Shown here: positions 10,810-23,030 of the stretch, piece by piece
How positions within the stretch are numbered: position 1 is the first letter of the stretch
Layout of the letters: the number at the start of each line of letters is the position of its first letter
Origin: Nyssa sinensis
Lineage: Eukaryota > Streptophyta > Magnoliopsida > Cornales > Nyssaceae
DNA: 64,000 nucleotides
Assembly (NCBI GenBank): GCA_008638375.1
Contig: CM018031.1
Location: 15,058,062-15,122,061, forward strand
Direction of reading: 5' to 3'
Position numbers and translations under genes: made by a program
The notes under the pieces: model-generated
The model's input: only the letters and a program-made list of their open reading frames with translations
The model's database searches: none
Told to the model about the DNA's origin: nothing

Positions 10810-12492
10810 ATATTTTACTTGTATTTGTTAATTTGATGATATTATGTCTGAAAATATCATAAGTATTATTTAGATCATGCATAACTTGCATGAAAATGTT
10901 TACTCACTTGATTGTTCTTTGAACGATGATTATTTAAATACCTTTTGAACGATCGTTCACGGTGGATATGTTCTTAATATCCCCGATAGGTAGTCCTTAA
11001 AATTTTATGACGATCCACCGTTTGATCAGTAAGAGATCAGAGTTTAAAGTTTTGATTTTTTAAGAAAATACAATATTTGGGTTTTAATATGATTTGTAAA
11101 ATCTAAATTATTATGCATGAAATTTATATTAAATTTTTTCTTGTAGACTGAGCTTTCCAATGATATATTTTTCATAATTTCTTGACTTAAAATAAGTGAA
11201 ATATGAAGTCTCAAAATTTAACCACAACCATAACTAAACTTTCTCACGAAGAAGGTGAAATGTAGAAATTTCATTCCCCATTTGCAACTTGTGGCGCGTT
11301 CACATGCATTGCCTCAACTTCTGCAAAGTGTAGACTTCTAATGTTGTACACATTATGAGAAAGTCAAATAAGTCAAAGACCATCACAATTGCACGTGGTG
11401 TTATACCAACGCCTTGAATGGCGCGCTGTAAAGGTGCATTTGCAGAAGCAAGTTTAAAGCTAAATGAAAAATCCATCTTTCCAAGGATTCAAACAGCCCC
11501 ACGTGCGCATAGAAAGCTTGGAGACATGTATATGTGGCACTACAGCGATTTTTCAAAGGGAATTTTGCAACCTCACTCTCTAAGATGCACGTGCAGGAGC
11601 GTGAGAATGGTATCGGCTTCATTTTTTGATACCTCCAGAGAGTGTGTCTCACTTATTAAATTTGGGACCTCATGATATATTTTTTGTAATTTTTTTTTTT
11701 AGCTTCTGAAAATTTTTAAAATTAATTTTTATGGAGTAAAAGTGTTAAAAAATTTGATTAAAAAATTTTATAAAAATTTCATAATGCTATATTTGAGGTT
11801 AAAATTACATTAAAGTGTTTAATACACTGTTTGGGGTTCAAGATATTTTTTGGTAAGTTTTTCACCTATTTTTGGATATTTTTAGGCTTTTAAAAATTAG
11901 TTTTTTATCCCAAAAATTGGTTAAAAATCTCAGAAATTTTATTTTAAATGTGAAAAATTCTTGAAAAGTCTCTGTAAATTAAGAACAATTACAGTAAGTG
12001 TGGATCATATTTTTGGGTCATACTGGATTATTTATGCATTAATTATCATGTGAGTAATTACTTGTTGCATTTTATTTATATGATATTGATTCTCATTAAT
12101 TGTGAGATCTGAATACCCACTCCCATTGTGGTGAGGTGTGGTAAAGTCATCCAACAAAGCCCATTATATTGTTATGTATGTTGTGTTTAGATGTACTTAA
12201 TGAAATTAATATTCTAGTACAAGTGTTGTGTGATGTTTGGAATTTACAAGGATAATTTTGAGATATATAAGTTTGGCGCGGCATCCCCATTTATTTAATT
12301 GTTACTAGTAGATTGATGTAGTAGGTTGATTCAAGCTATGTAATCTCTTTTTTGAGAAATGATGTATTAATTTTTGGGAAGCCTTGTAAGGGGGATGTGT
12401 TTTCGCAGCAAACTCATATATCTATAAATTATTCTTGGCATGTTGTACTAGAATGCCAATTAGACTCAACTGGAGTCCATTTTATATTGGCA

Positions 12493-12560
<68 letters not shown>

Positions 12561-12778
12561 GTGGATAAATTAAATTAGTTTTAATTCAAATTTATTTTGC
12601 TTGAAATCAGCTAAAAATATATTTCTATTTTACATAAATAAAACATGATTATGAACCTAGAGAAATTTTTGATCTCATAGTGTAAATATAGAATAATATT
12701 TTTAATTGAGTTTCTGGTAGCAAAATAATAAAATATAAAAATGTATGCTAAATGTCACCCTGCGCAAATTGAATGTAG
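10810..12778 (+). other. Long untranslated leader of the Copia element
   Basis: Nearly 2 kb between primer site and gag start, with no coding signal. It includes an (ATT)n microsatellite. This is longer than a typical Copia leader, so a further unrecognised insertion is possible. Confidence 0.5.
12493..12560. repeat. (ATT)n microsatellite
   Basis: About 23 uninterrupted ATT units inside the Copia leader. Confidence 0.97.
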
Positions 12779-13630
12779 ATGGCCTCTAAGAATGTGATTG
12801 TTGACCTCACAAAGGGTGAGAAGCTTGTTGGTATCGATTATAACATATGGCATAGAAAAATTCAATACCTACTAAATGAGCAAGAGGCTTCAGAGACCTT
12901 GACTAATAGCATGACTCCACTTAAGGAGGGCAATAGTGCCCAACATCGTCGGAATATGGCAGTCTACCAAGATTGGATAAAGAAAGATCGATGCGCGCGC
13001 TTTACTATGTTAAACAGCATGTATAATGATCTTATTGGGGAGTTTGAAAGTTCTCCCACAACCCATGATATGTGGAATAAGCTGAAAATTTCTTTTTGAG
13101 GGACTATTGCTATAAAGATACGTGCCTTAACCCTCAAATTTGAGGGATACAAGATGGATTCCAAGCATACTATGGTTGAGCACTTAAGGGTGATGTCAAC
13201 TTTGATCCGTGATCTTAAGGCTGCTGGAAATAATCTAACTGATGAGTAGCAGATCCTAGCAGTTATTCGCTCCCTGCCATAAACATGAAATCAAATGAAG
13301 CAAATTCTAACCCATAATGAAAATATAAAAAATGTTGTGATATTTCGCATCATTTGGAGTTATAGACGGAGTGTCAAGAGGCGAATCGCTCTACTGTCAT
13401 TGTCATCCAAGGTGGCCATGATAAGTCCTGTGGGCCTAATCAAAGGAAACGATGAGGTAAGAAGAAGCAGGGCAGAGCAAATAACTTGGCTCCAAAGGCA
13501 AGCAGAGTAGCCCAGCGCCAAAGAGGCAAGCGTGGCGATAAAAGAAATTTTGCCAAAGTGAAGTGCTATAACTATGAGAAGCTGGGACACTTTGCTCGTG
13601 ATTGCACTGAGCCAAAGAAGGTATCCACTA
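12779..13630 (+). pseudogene. Copia gag (UBN2 / retrotransposon gag-2 type), broken
   Basis: Starts MASKNVIVDLTKGEKL and continues with YNIWHRKIQYLL, HDMWNKLK and VEHLRVMSTLIRDL, the layout of the Copia gag polypeptide that forms virus-like particles. Stops interrupt it at 13097-13099, at the GAG-TAG pair near 13246 and around 13280-13288; a frameshift follows near 13335. The zinc knuckle after the shift (about 13561-13605) reads CYNYEKLGHFARDC: the second Cys of the CX2CX4HX4C motif is Tyr, a G-to-A type change. The stops sit where conserved Gln or Trp codons would be expected. Confidence 0.85.
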
Positions 13631-13639
13631 ACCAGTACT

Positions 13640-14158
13640 CTTCTTTTTTCACTCGTTTACTCACATGTATTAGTTGCTTATTCATCTCCTTTGTGGATAT
13701 TGGATACATGAGCAACCAAACATGTTGTGCGGGAAAGAGTAGGTTTTGTGGAGTACCATCGGATACCAGTAGGTAGCCAAAGCATTCTTATGGGAAATAG
13801 TGTAAGTGCAGAAGTTCTTGGAGTTGGTGCTTATCAGCTTAGATTGCGCTCAGGGCATACACTGATTCTTCATGATGTGCTTTATGCACCTAGTGTCCGA
13901 TTTAATCTAGTTTCTATTTCAGCATTGGTTGAACTTGGTTTTTCTTGTAGCATTGATGGTAAACAATTAGTTATGTTTTTGGATGGCGATAGTTTTGGAC
14001 ATGATTTTCTTTCAAATAATTTTTATCAATTAGATGTATTAGATTATTATTCTTCATCTAAATGTTTGGCATGTGATGATTATATAGATGATTATGTTAA
14101 ATGGCATGCTAGACTTAGCCATATTGGACAAGAAAGAATGCCTAGATTGGCTAAATAA
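13640..14158 (+). pseudogene. Copia protease region and GAG-pre-integrase, broken
   Basis: Frame 13727-14158 shows the end of the aspartic protease region (YQLRLRSGHTLILHDVLYAP, then FNLVSISALVELGF) and the GAG-pre-integrase motif VKWHARLSHIGQERM. The expected protease active-site triad D-S/T-G is not clearly preserved (V-D-I-G near 13695). A stop at the end of the frame separates it from the integrase. Confidence 0.78.
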
Positions 14159-14208
14159 GGCCTATTGGGGTCTCTCGTTAAGTAAGCCTACCTACATATG
14201 AGCCTTGT

Positions 14209-15160
14209 TTGGCTGGAAAGAGCTGCTGCAAGCCTTTTGGAAAGGCTACTAGGACTGCTCATCCTCTAGAATTAGTCCATTCAAACATTTGCGGACCAAT
14301 GAATGTAAAAGTATGCAATGACGCCTCTTATTTCCTTACTTTTATAGATGACTTTACGAGATATGGTTATGTTTATTTGATTTCTCACCGATATGAAGCA
14401 TTGGATTGCTTTGGACGCTTTCTAGCTAAGGTTTAGAATCAAATCGAGCGGGGACTTAAGATCTTTTGCACTGACCGTGGACGCGAGTATCTATCAGATT
14501 AGTTCAATGAACTATGTGAGGAAAATGGGATACGTAGGAAATTGACGATTTCTGGAATGTCGCAACAAAATGGTGTTGCTGAGCGACAAAATCGTACATT
14601 ATTAGACATGGTTAGATCAATGATGGCACAAGCTAACCTCCCGATCAGCTTTTGAGGGGATGCTTTATTGACTGTTGCCTATATTCTTAATTGTGTGTCT
14701 TCTAAGTCAGTTTTGAAAACCCCTTATGAGCTTTGGCATGGGCAGAAGCCAGATTTAGGGTATTTACAACCATGGGGGTCGGCAGGTTATGTTCACAACG
14801 CTTCTTATCGGTATGGGAAGTTGGGCCCGAGAGCTAACAAGAATATTTTTGTTCGTTACTCTAAAAACTCAAAAGGCTATGTGATGCTTGGTAAGCAACC
14901 TGATAAAGGATTGATTATGTTTGAGTCACGCGATGTGGATTTCATTGAGAATGATTTTTTGAGCATTGGTGAAGCCAAAACAAACCTTGAACTTTATGAA
15001 ATAGAAGATTTTGAAGATAACCTGGCTCCTCTCGGCGATGGTAGGGAATTGGTTTCTCATCTTGAAATCGCCAATGAGGATAGGAGTAATCTTCAATCTA
15101 GTGAGAGTTTTGAGTTAGATTCTCAAGAGAGTCAAGTTTGTAAGAGTAAGCGTGGAGTTA
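14209..15160 (+). pseudogene. Copia integrase, broken, cut by a nested element
   Basis: Contains HPLELVHSNICGPMNV, the first catalytic Asp region YFLTFIDDFTRYGYVYL, the second in IFCTDRGREYLSD, then GMSQQNGVAERQNRTLLDMV with the catalytic Glu, and the downstream VLKTPYELWHGQKPDLGYL. In-frame stops occur after FLAKV (~14434), after YLSD (~14500) and after PISF (~14653). The frame then runs open to 15160, where the nested element begins just after SKRGV. In a working element the integrase inserts cDNA into the host genome. Confidence 0.88.
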
Positions 15161-15521
15161 TGTAATATCCCGACCTGGGATACCGGGTCATATGGCACGT
15201 ATTACGAAATTAAGAAAAATTAGTGTAAATATATTTACACTCAAGCGAATAATTGATTAATTATTCAAATTAATTAATTAAGATAATCATTTTTAATTAT
15301 AATTAATTATTATATGGCACACAATTACACACATGAAATGTGTGTTATGTATATGAACATGTGATCAAGTATGTATGTATGTATGTACATAAATATATTA
15401 AATATTTATATATATATATATATATGTGTGTATAAAAATAAGTGTGAACAGTGATGTGTAAGTGTGAGTGTCGGCAGTGAGAGTGTGTGTGTGTGTGTCT
15501 CCATGTGTATTAATGTGTGTA

Positions 15522-15552
<31 letters not shown>

Positions 15553-18500
15553 ACAATGTAGAGATCAAGAAAAGATCCAAATGAAATTAAATGGAAAGCT
15601 GAAATTGTAAAAGTAGAATTTATGAGATGTGTAAGAGAGACTGATGAGGGCTAGAGGTAGGTTACAAACGTGTAGAGAGAGAGAGAGGAGAGAGAAGAGT
15701 CGGTTTTTTTTCTTTGAAAAGAAACCAAAGCATGTCTTGCATGCTTGATCACTTAAGGAAGCAAAGAAATTGAACGAGGAGGATTCAGAGCAAGGAAGAA
15801 GGAGAAAACAGTGAAAAAGGTTAGAACTGTTCAAAACTATCATTTTTTCTTTCTTTAGAAAATGTTTCTACGTATGAACTATTTAAGCATTGATAGTGTA
15901 CATATGATGTTTATAACATGTTTTAACAAGGTTAAGCAAGAAATTGGAGCTTAAAAACACAAAAAAAATGTAAACCCACGAAGAACCACCATGGGAGGAC
16001 CTTGCTCAAGCAGGTCTAAACCCATGGCGATTAAACCATGTTTGGCTCATGGGGACCTCGACTAGACCCTCTAAGGGTGTTAAAAACCTTACTACGTAAC
16101 CACCAAGCTCATGATTTAACCTTCACAAATCTAATTGCAGGTTCGGGTTCCCAAAACAAAACTCAAAAACATGAGATTTAACCTACCCTTGTTAATGAAA
16201 TATGAAACCTCATGAATAGAGGAACAAAACAAGCCCAACTTCATGAGAAATGATCAAGAAATGAGTATGAACCGATGGTTTATAAGTCTGAATTATCGAC
16301 ACTTAAACCGAAGCAAAGAGTTCACTTTGAACTCCAAAACGAATGCCAAATGGATTCTGGGTACCTCAGGAACAAAACGAAACAAAAACAGTGAAGATCC
16401 ATTGATCCAAACTGTACGAAATTAAAGAAAATGAAAATCAGGGATTAGGGCAACACAGGGATGATCGTGGGGAAGACAACACTGTTCGGGTTGGGCGAAC
16501 GGTTCGGTTACGGGTCTGGGTTAAACCGGATCTAAAACGGGTCATGGGTTATTTAAACGGCAGCGTATATGTTTTAAATTTTTAAACGCTAGGGCTGATG
16601 TCATCGTGACGTCAGCAACACGTGGCAAACTGGTTGGTTTACAATCGAATCGGACCGGTTCACTTAAAATCCAACTGAACCCACTGGTTTTTGGTTTTAA
16701 TTCAAATAAAATAAACCAAGACTTTCTTTATTAACGGATTTGACCCCAGAACTTCTGGAAAATCCTACTGTGGCCCAGCTGGTGAGAATTTTATGTAATT
16801 AAATCCCTGGAAAACTAATTAAATAATTAATTTAATTATTTAATAAATAAAGCAAAATTACTATTTTTCCCCTGAGTCATATATGAAGCAAATGAAGTCC
16901 AAATTAAACATATGAATAGTATATTTTGACTATTTTGGACGTTCTGGATCCAATGGTGGGATCCGTTTCATGAGATGGGACTCCAAAAAAATAAGACACG
17001 TTAAATTATAAATTACCACATTGCCCTTAGTGCTCCTGAAATCAAATGGAAGTCAGAGGGAGTCCAAATTGACTTTCTTCGACGTTCCGGACTTAATGGT
17101 GAGGTCCGTATTATGAAATAAGGTACAAAAAAATATGACACGTAAATATGTAAGGTAATAGAATCAAACTTTAAAACTTAAAGAAGCTACCTAAGAAATG
17201 TAACTAAAATAGGAAAAAGAATTTATGATAATTAAATCAGAGTAATATTATGGAATGTGACCGGACTTTGAAATGTGATTTTAGGGAACTTCAAAGGAAG
17301 GATTTTTGGAGTTAAGTCTTTGGAATTCAGGTGAGTATTTCATACCATATTGAGGTAGACATTTTCAGTATAGATATAAATATTGAACTCTGTTATGATA
17401 CATCGACATATGAAATCGTTTTCCTTTATAGCCTTTGTTTAACAGTTATATTGTATACGTTTTGAATGACCTGTTAACAACTATATTGTCTTCTTTGACT
17501 TAAGAAAATGTGTTTGTAAGATACTCAAATGTTATATGATCTTCTTACAAATGTTTGAACTATTTTAACTAAATATTAAATAAAGAACTTTGATTTGAGT
17601 AATTGAACTGCTATTGATGATTATTGATTTTGGATATGATTTTGATGCTTGAATAGAACACTCTTCTATGATTGGTCACTATCGAATAGGTTGTGATTTA
17701 TCGAACCCATCCCACAGGGTATATTGTGGTGAGCCGGTGTTGATACAGCATATCGAACTAGCTAGCCCATCGATCTCAATCAGCGAGATTCTAATTTGCT
17801 AGCTATAGAAGTGGAATATATCATTTTGAATATGAATATTGAAAATCGAACCATGAATCTGAATTATTGAACTATGAATTTGGGTTATTGAACCATGAAT
17901 CTGAATTATTGAATTATGAATTTGTGTTATTGAACCATGAATCTGAATTATTGAACTATGATTTATCGAACCATGATATTGAACTGTGATTTTGATTTAT
18001 TAAACTATGTTATTGATTATTGATTTACGCTTATCGTTAAATTGAGATTTACTGGAAGCGAATTTGATACCGTTATCTTGTACTATAAATTAAGATAACA
18101 TATGATATCTGATCATTGACATTTTCATTATTGAATTAAATAGTAGTTTTGAAACCCTTGGTATGTTATGGGATGCTCACGAGCTGGGATACTCACGAGC
18201 TGTTGAGCTCATAGGATTTTTATCCTATTTCAGGTAATGATATCGGAAAAGAAATATCAGGTTCAGTCAGACTAGTTGGAAGCTTGTAAAGCTATGAACC
18301 TTTTTTGTAATAGGATTTTGCTAGTCATGATGTAGTTGCTTTTGAAAATTTTGGACTGTATATCGAATATGACATTAGCAGGCTTTGAAAAAATTACATC
18401 ATGTACTTTTTGTAAATACTATGGAATGTATAAATAGATGACTAATGTTGACTTGAGTGTTTATTGACGCTTCCGCAATAGAAAAAGAAATTTATTCCGC

Positions 18501-18586
18501 TGCGTTTGATTAATGGAAATCAGAAAAGGCCTCGGTGGCCGATCACGAGCCCTCGATCTGCATGGGCCGGATTTGGGGTCGTGACA
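15161..18586 (+). repeat. 5' LTR of the nested gag-only Gypsy element
   Basis: Starts TGTAATATCCCGACC and ends GGGGTCGTGACA, 4 bases before a tRNA-Met primer site. 3426 bp. It contains TA and TG microsatellites (15409-15425, 15489-15500, 15521-15549) and a CGAACCATGAATCTGAATTA-type tandem repeat around 17850-18000. The first 1460 bp match 20102-21548. Confidence 0.9.
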
Positions 18587-18589
18587 GAG

Positions 18590-18602
18590 TGGTATCAGAG
18601 CC
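18590..18602 (+). other. Primer-binding site of the nested element
   Basis: TGGTATCAGAGCC, complementary to initiator tRNA-Met, 3 bases after the LTR end. Confidence 0.88.
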
Positions 18603-19010
18603 AAGGTTAATGGTCTTTGGAAAAGACCAAAGCCGAAATTGGAATTGAGGTTTCTAAGTGATTAAGAATAGGAAACTCTAGAGATCTAGGGAGACATTGA
18701 AAGATAGGGATTGTTACCTGGATTTTAGAGTTAGTATTTTCCAAAAAATAGAATTAGTGATGAGGTAGAAAATCTGATGGCCTTTGATGATTGGGTGATA
18801 GAGTAATGATAGAAAATGATTAATTGAATCACTCTTGGAGTTGATTAGATTACCCTTACTGATGACCTACGAGTGATGACATAGACCAAATGAAATTGAA
18901 AATTTTAATGAAGTATATTATATGAATATGTAAATTTTTGATATAAGTTGCATATAAATTGATAATTGGAGAATTCTGAATATTTTGTACGAATATAGGT
19001 GAAACCAAGA

Positions 19011-19979
19011 ATGGCGGATAGGACAAATACCAGTCACGGAGAAAATGCCAGAGAGGATCCTGGCAGAATGGAATAGACACTGAGTGATTTAGTTCGTGAA
19101 TTAAGGCAGCAGAATAATAGAGAGAATAGAAGGACCAATGCAAACCCGACAATTCAGGCAAGTCTGACGGAACAATTTATGAAACTTCAGCCGCCTACTT
19201 TTGCAGGAGCCCCTAAAGCGGATGAAGTTGAGACATGGATAATGGGCATAGAATATATCTTCGAGGTAATGGAATGTCCTGAAGATAAAAAGGTCACTCT
19301 TGCTGCCTTTAGACAACAAGGAGAAGCGAAATGTTGGTGGAATTTGGTGAAAAGAAATTATGTAACTGGAGTGCCATTTTTAGCTTGGGATAGGTTTAAG
19401 GCGTTGTTGTACGAGAAGTACTTTCCATAAACTGTCCGTGAAAGAAAGAAAGTAGAGTTCATCGAGCTAAAGCAAGGAAATATGACAGTGGCTGAGTATG
19501 AAGCCAAATTTATTGAGTTAGCTCGTTTTGCCCCAAACATGATAGAGAAAGAACAGGAAAAAGCCAAGAAATTTGAGCGGGGATTGAGAAGAAACATCCA
19601 TGATCGCATATCATTGTTTCAATCTGAATCATATTATGAAATAGTGATCATGGCTTTAATTTCAGAAAGGAACAATAAGGAATATATGAAGGAAGTGAGT
19701 CAGGAAAAGAGGAATGCGCCAGCTGAGAAAACTGGGGAGACTTCAAATAAGAAACGTGAGACTCCAAAAGCTCGAGGAAAAGAGCCGGAACAAGATAAGC
19801 CAGAAAAATGTCAGCGATATGGAGGTCGCCACAATTATGACCAATGCCGATGGAATACAGGAGCTTGTTTCGGATGTGGCAAGCAAGGGCATCTGGTAAA
19901 AGATTGCCCAGAAATAATGGGACAAGCACGAGTCTATCAGTTGATAAACAATTGCCTCGCCCCCAATAAGAAAATTTGA
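19011..19979 (+). pseudogene. Gypsy gag of the nested element, two nonsense codons
   Basis: One reading frame of 323 codons from ATG 19011 to the TGA at 19977-19979, with internal stops at 19074-19076 (TAG) and 19428-19430 (TAA). It shows the plant Gypsy gag core (FMKLQPPTFAGAP, VETWIMGIEYIFEVM, AKCWWNLVK, WDRFKALLYEKYFP, MTVAEYEAKFIELARFAP) and a charged linker. A zinc knuckle CFGCGKQGHLVKDC follows (CX2CX4HX4C, intact), with a second Cys/His cluster just before it. Both stops fall where a Gln codon is usual (after RME and after YFP), consistent with C-to-T changes. Apart from these two positions the frame is undamaged, so decay is recent. No pol follows. Confidence 0.9.
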
Positions 19980-20101
19980 GGTACAAATATTATTTTGAAT
20001 TGTCAATTATTAACTTAGTATGAAATTTGAATGATAAATTATTTATAGGCACCCCAAGCTAAGTCAAGTTTGGAGGACCAAACTTTTTAAGGAAGGAAGA
20101 A

Positions 20102-20450
20102 TGTAATATCCCGACCCGGGATACCGGGTCATATGGCACGCATTACGAAATTAAGAAAAATTAGTGTAAATATATTTACACTCAAGAATATAATTGATTA
20201 ATTATTCAAATTAATTAATTAAGATAATCATTTTTAATTATGATTAATTATTATGGCACACAATTACACACATGAAATATGTGTTATGTATATGAACATG
20301 TGATCAAGTATGTATGTATGTATGTACATAAATATATTAAATATCTATATATATATGTGTGTATAAAAATAAGTGTGAACAGTGATGTGTAAGTGTGAGT
20401 GTCGGCAGTGAGAGTGTGTGTGTGTGTGTCTCCATGTGTATTAATGTGTG

Positions 20451-20487
<37 letters not shown>

Positions 20488-21548
20488 ACAATGTAGAGAT
20501 CAAGAAAAGATCCAAATGAAATTAAATGGAAAGCTGAAATTGTAAAAGTAGAATTTATGAGATGTGTAAGAGAGACTGATGAAGGCTAGAGGTAGGTTAC
20601 AAACGTTTAGAGAAAGAGAGAGAGAAGAGAGAAGAGTCAGTTTCTTTTCTTTAAAAAGAAACCAAAGCATGTCTTGCATGCTTGATCACTTAAGGAAGCA
20701 AAGAAATTGAACGAGGAGGATTCAGAGCAAGGAAGAAGGAGAAAACAGGGAAAAAGGTTAGAACTGTTCAAAACTTCTCTCTCTAGAAAACTTTCCTACG
20801 TATGAACTATTCAAGCATTGATAGTGTACATATGATGTTTATAACATGTTTTAACAAGGTTAAGCATGAAATTGGAGCTTAAAAACACAGAAAAAATGTA
20901 AACCCACGAAGAACCACCATGGGAGGACCTTGCTCAAGCAGGTCTAAACCCATGGCGATTAAACCATGTTTGGCTTATGGGGACCTCGACTAGACCCTCT
21001 AAGGGTGTTAAAAACCCTACTATGCAACCACCAAGCTCATGATTTAACCTTCACAAATCCAATTGCAGGTTCGGGTTCCCAAAACAAAACTCAAAAACAT
21101 GAGATTTAACCTACCCTTGTTAATGAAATATGAAACCTCATGAATAGAGGAACAAAACAAGCCCAACTTCATGGGAAATGATCAAGAAATGAGTATGAAC
21201 TGACGGTTTACAGGTCTGAATTATCTAGGCTTAAATCGAAGCAAAGAGTTCACTTTGAACTCCAAAACGAATGCCAAATGGATTCTGGGTACCTCAGGAA
21301 CAAAACGAAACAAAAACAGTGAGGATCTATTGATCCAAACTGTATGAAATTAAAGAAAATGGAAATCGGGGATTAGGGCAACACATGGATGATCGTGGGG
21401 AAGACGACACTGTTCGGGTCGGGCGAACGGTTTGGTTACGGGTCTGGGTTAAACCGGATCCAAAACGGGTCATGGGTTATTTAAACGGCAGCGTATATGT
21501 TTTAAATTTTTAAACGCTAGGGCTGATGTCATTGTGACGTCAGCAACA
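20102..21548 (+). repeat. Truncated 3' LTR of the nested element
   Basis: Begins TGTAATATCCCGACCC immediately after the polypurine tract and follows the 5' LTR closely until GTCAGCAACA, then switches to Copia sequence. The last ~1966 bp of LTR are missing. Confidence 0.9.
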
Positions 21549-22316
21549 AGGAGAATCATGTTTAGGATTTAGTTGATTTTCCTACTGGGCACAAGGCTAT
21601 TGGAAACAAGTGGGTCTTGAAGATAACGCGCAAAGCAGATGGATCAATTGACAGATATAAGACGCGTCTTGTGGCGAAAGGTTTTACCCAAAATGAGGGT
21701 ATAGACTATAAAGAGATATTATCCCCAGTGGTAAGGTTTGCCTCTATTCGCCTTATCCTAGCAATTGTCGCGCATATGAATTTGAAACTTTTTCAAATGG
21801 ATGTTAAGACTGCATTTCTCAATGGAGAATTGGAAGAAGAGATTTATATGACTCAACCAGAGGGTTTTAAAGTCAAAGGACAATAGCGCAAAATCTGCTG
21901 TCTCAAACGTTCTATTTATGGTCTCAAACAATCTTTCGGACTGTGTTATATGAGGTTTCATAAAGCCATAATATCTCATGATTTTGATATGATTGAAGAA
22001 GACCATTGTGTATATGTAAAACGGTCCAAGGAAAGTGTCATTATCCTTATATTGTATGTTGACAACATTTTACTTGCTGGGAATAACTTAAAGGATATAG
22101 TTGCCATTAAAGAGTAGTTGTCCTCTACTTTTGAGATGAAGGACATGAGCGAAGCACACAATATTTTAGGAATGAAGATCCTGAGAGATCGATCAAAGAG
22201 GCTACTTAGCCTATCTCAAGAGACCTACATTAAGAGAGTCCTTGAGTGTTTCCATATGAATCACTCCAAGCCCATAGACACTCCTACAGAGAAAGGATGC
22301 GACTTACATCTTGGCT
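21549..22316 (+). pseudogene. Copia reverse transcriptase, broken
   Basis: Picks up the Copia frame at ENHV-DLVDFPTGHKAIGNK with a TAG in between where Trp is usual. It continues KWVLKITRKADGSIDRYK, RLVAKGFTQNEGIDY, SPVVRFASIRLILAIVA and FQMDVKTAFLNGELEEEIYM, the RVT_2 signature. The catalytic motif appears as LILYVDNILLAGN (normally YVDD), so the second Asp is Asn. Further stops lie at about 21884 (TAG), 22095 (TAG) and 22316. The N-terminal ~50 residues expected between integrase and this point are absent, removed together with the nested element's 3' LTR. Confidence 0.88.
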
Positions 22317-23030
22317 AATTTTTCTAAGACAGTTGAAGAGAAGAACCAAATGTCTAAAGTACCTTTTGCGAATGCAATTGGTAGTCTGATGTATGCTATG
22401 TTGTGTACTCGACCAGACATTAGCTTCACAGTTGGATTGGTCAGTCGATTCCAGAGTAATCTTAGATTAGCTCATTGGAAAGCGATAAAGATGATTTTTC
22501 GATATCTTCAGGATACCACTAGTCTTATGCCGCGTTACAAAGGTAGGGATTTGAAATTGAAAGGATACAGCGATGTAGAGTGGGCTGGCGACCGAGATAA
22601 GTGCAAGTCCACTTTATTTTATGCATTCCTTCTTGGTGAAGGAACTATTTCTTGGTGCAGCAAGAAACAAAATTGTGTAGCATTCTCCACAATGGAGTCT
22701 AGGAATGTTGCTTGTTCATTAGCAGTACATAAGGCATTTTGGTTGAGAAAATTCTTAGAGCGCCTTGACATAGTGCCATGTGGGCAGGATGTTGTGGTCA
22801 TTTATTATAATAGTATGGCAGCTTTGGCATATGCAAAGGATCTCAAGTACCATGTAAGGACCAAACACATTGATATATGTTTTCACTACATTCGAAATAT
22901 GGTTGCGCAGGGAGAGGTGGTCCTGAGGCATATATATACAGTCAATATGGTGGCAGACCCATTGACCAAACCTATCCCTAGAGATGTTTTTACATCACAT
23001 CTCAGGAGTTTAGGTTTAGTTAGGATATGA
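22311..23030 (+). pseudogene. Copia RNase H domain, open but with altered catalytic residue
   Basis: About 239 codons without a stop: the RT/RNase H connection (VPFANAIGSLMYAM, TRPDISFTVGLVSRF), then the RNase H motifs GYSDVEWAGD, FSTMESRNVACS and the position normally C-D-N, here Y-N-S. Next come RTKHIDICFHYIR and ADPLTKPIPRD, ending SLGLVRI. The third acidic residue appears lost (Asp to Asn). It is connected to the RT by a frameshift near 22311. Confidence 0.85.

Larger units (their letters stand above)
15161..21548 (+). mobile_element. Gag-only Gypsy derivative (TR-GAG-like) nested in the Copia integrase/RT junction
   Basis: A 3426-bp 5' LTR, a primer site, an internal region of only ~1.5 kb coding gag and nothing else, a polypurine tract (AAGGAAGGAAGAA, 20089-20101) and the first 1447 bp of the 3' LTR. 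There is no protease, RT, RNase H or integrase between gag and the tract, and no room for one, so the element would depend on enzymes from another Gypsy copy. This is the structure described as TR-GAG in plants. Its two LTR copies are nearly identical by eye, so it is much younger than the Copia host. The 3' LTR stops abruptly at ~21548 where Copia RT sequence resumes, and no target duplication is found. Confidence 0.88.

Noticed and set aside
15398..15580. Minus-strand frame of Ile-Tyr and Thr-His repeats
   Set aside because: Translation of TA and TG microsatellites in the nested element's LTR.
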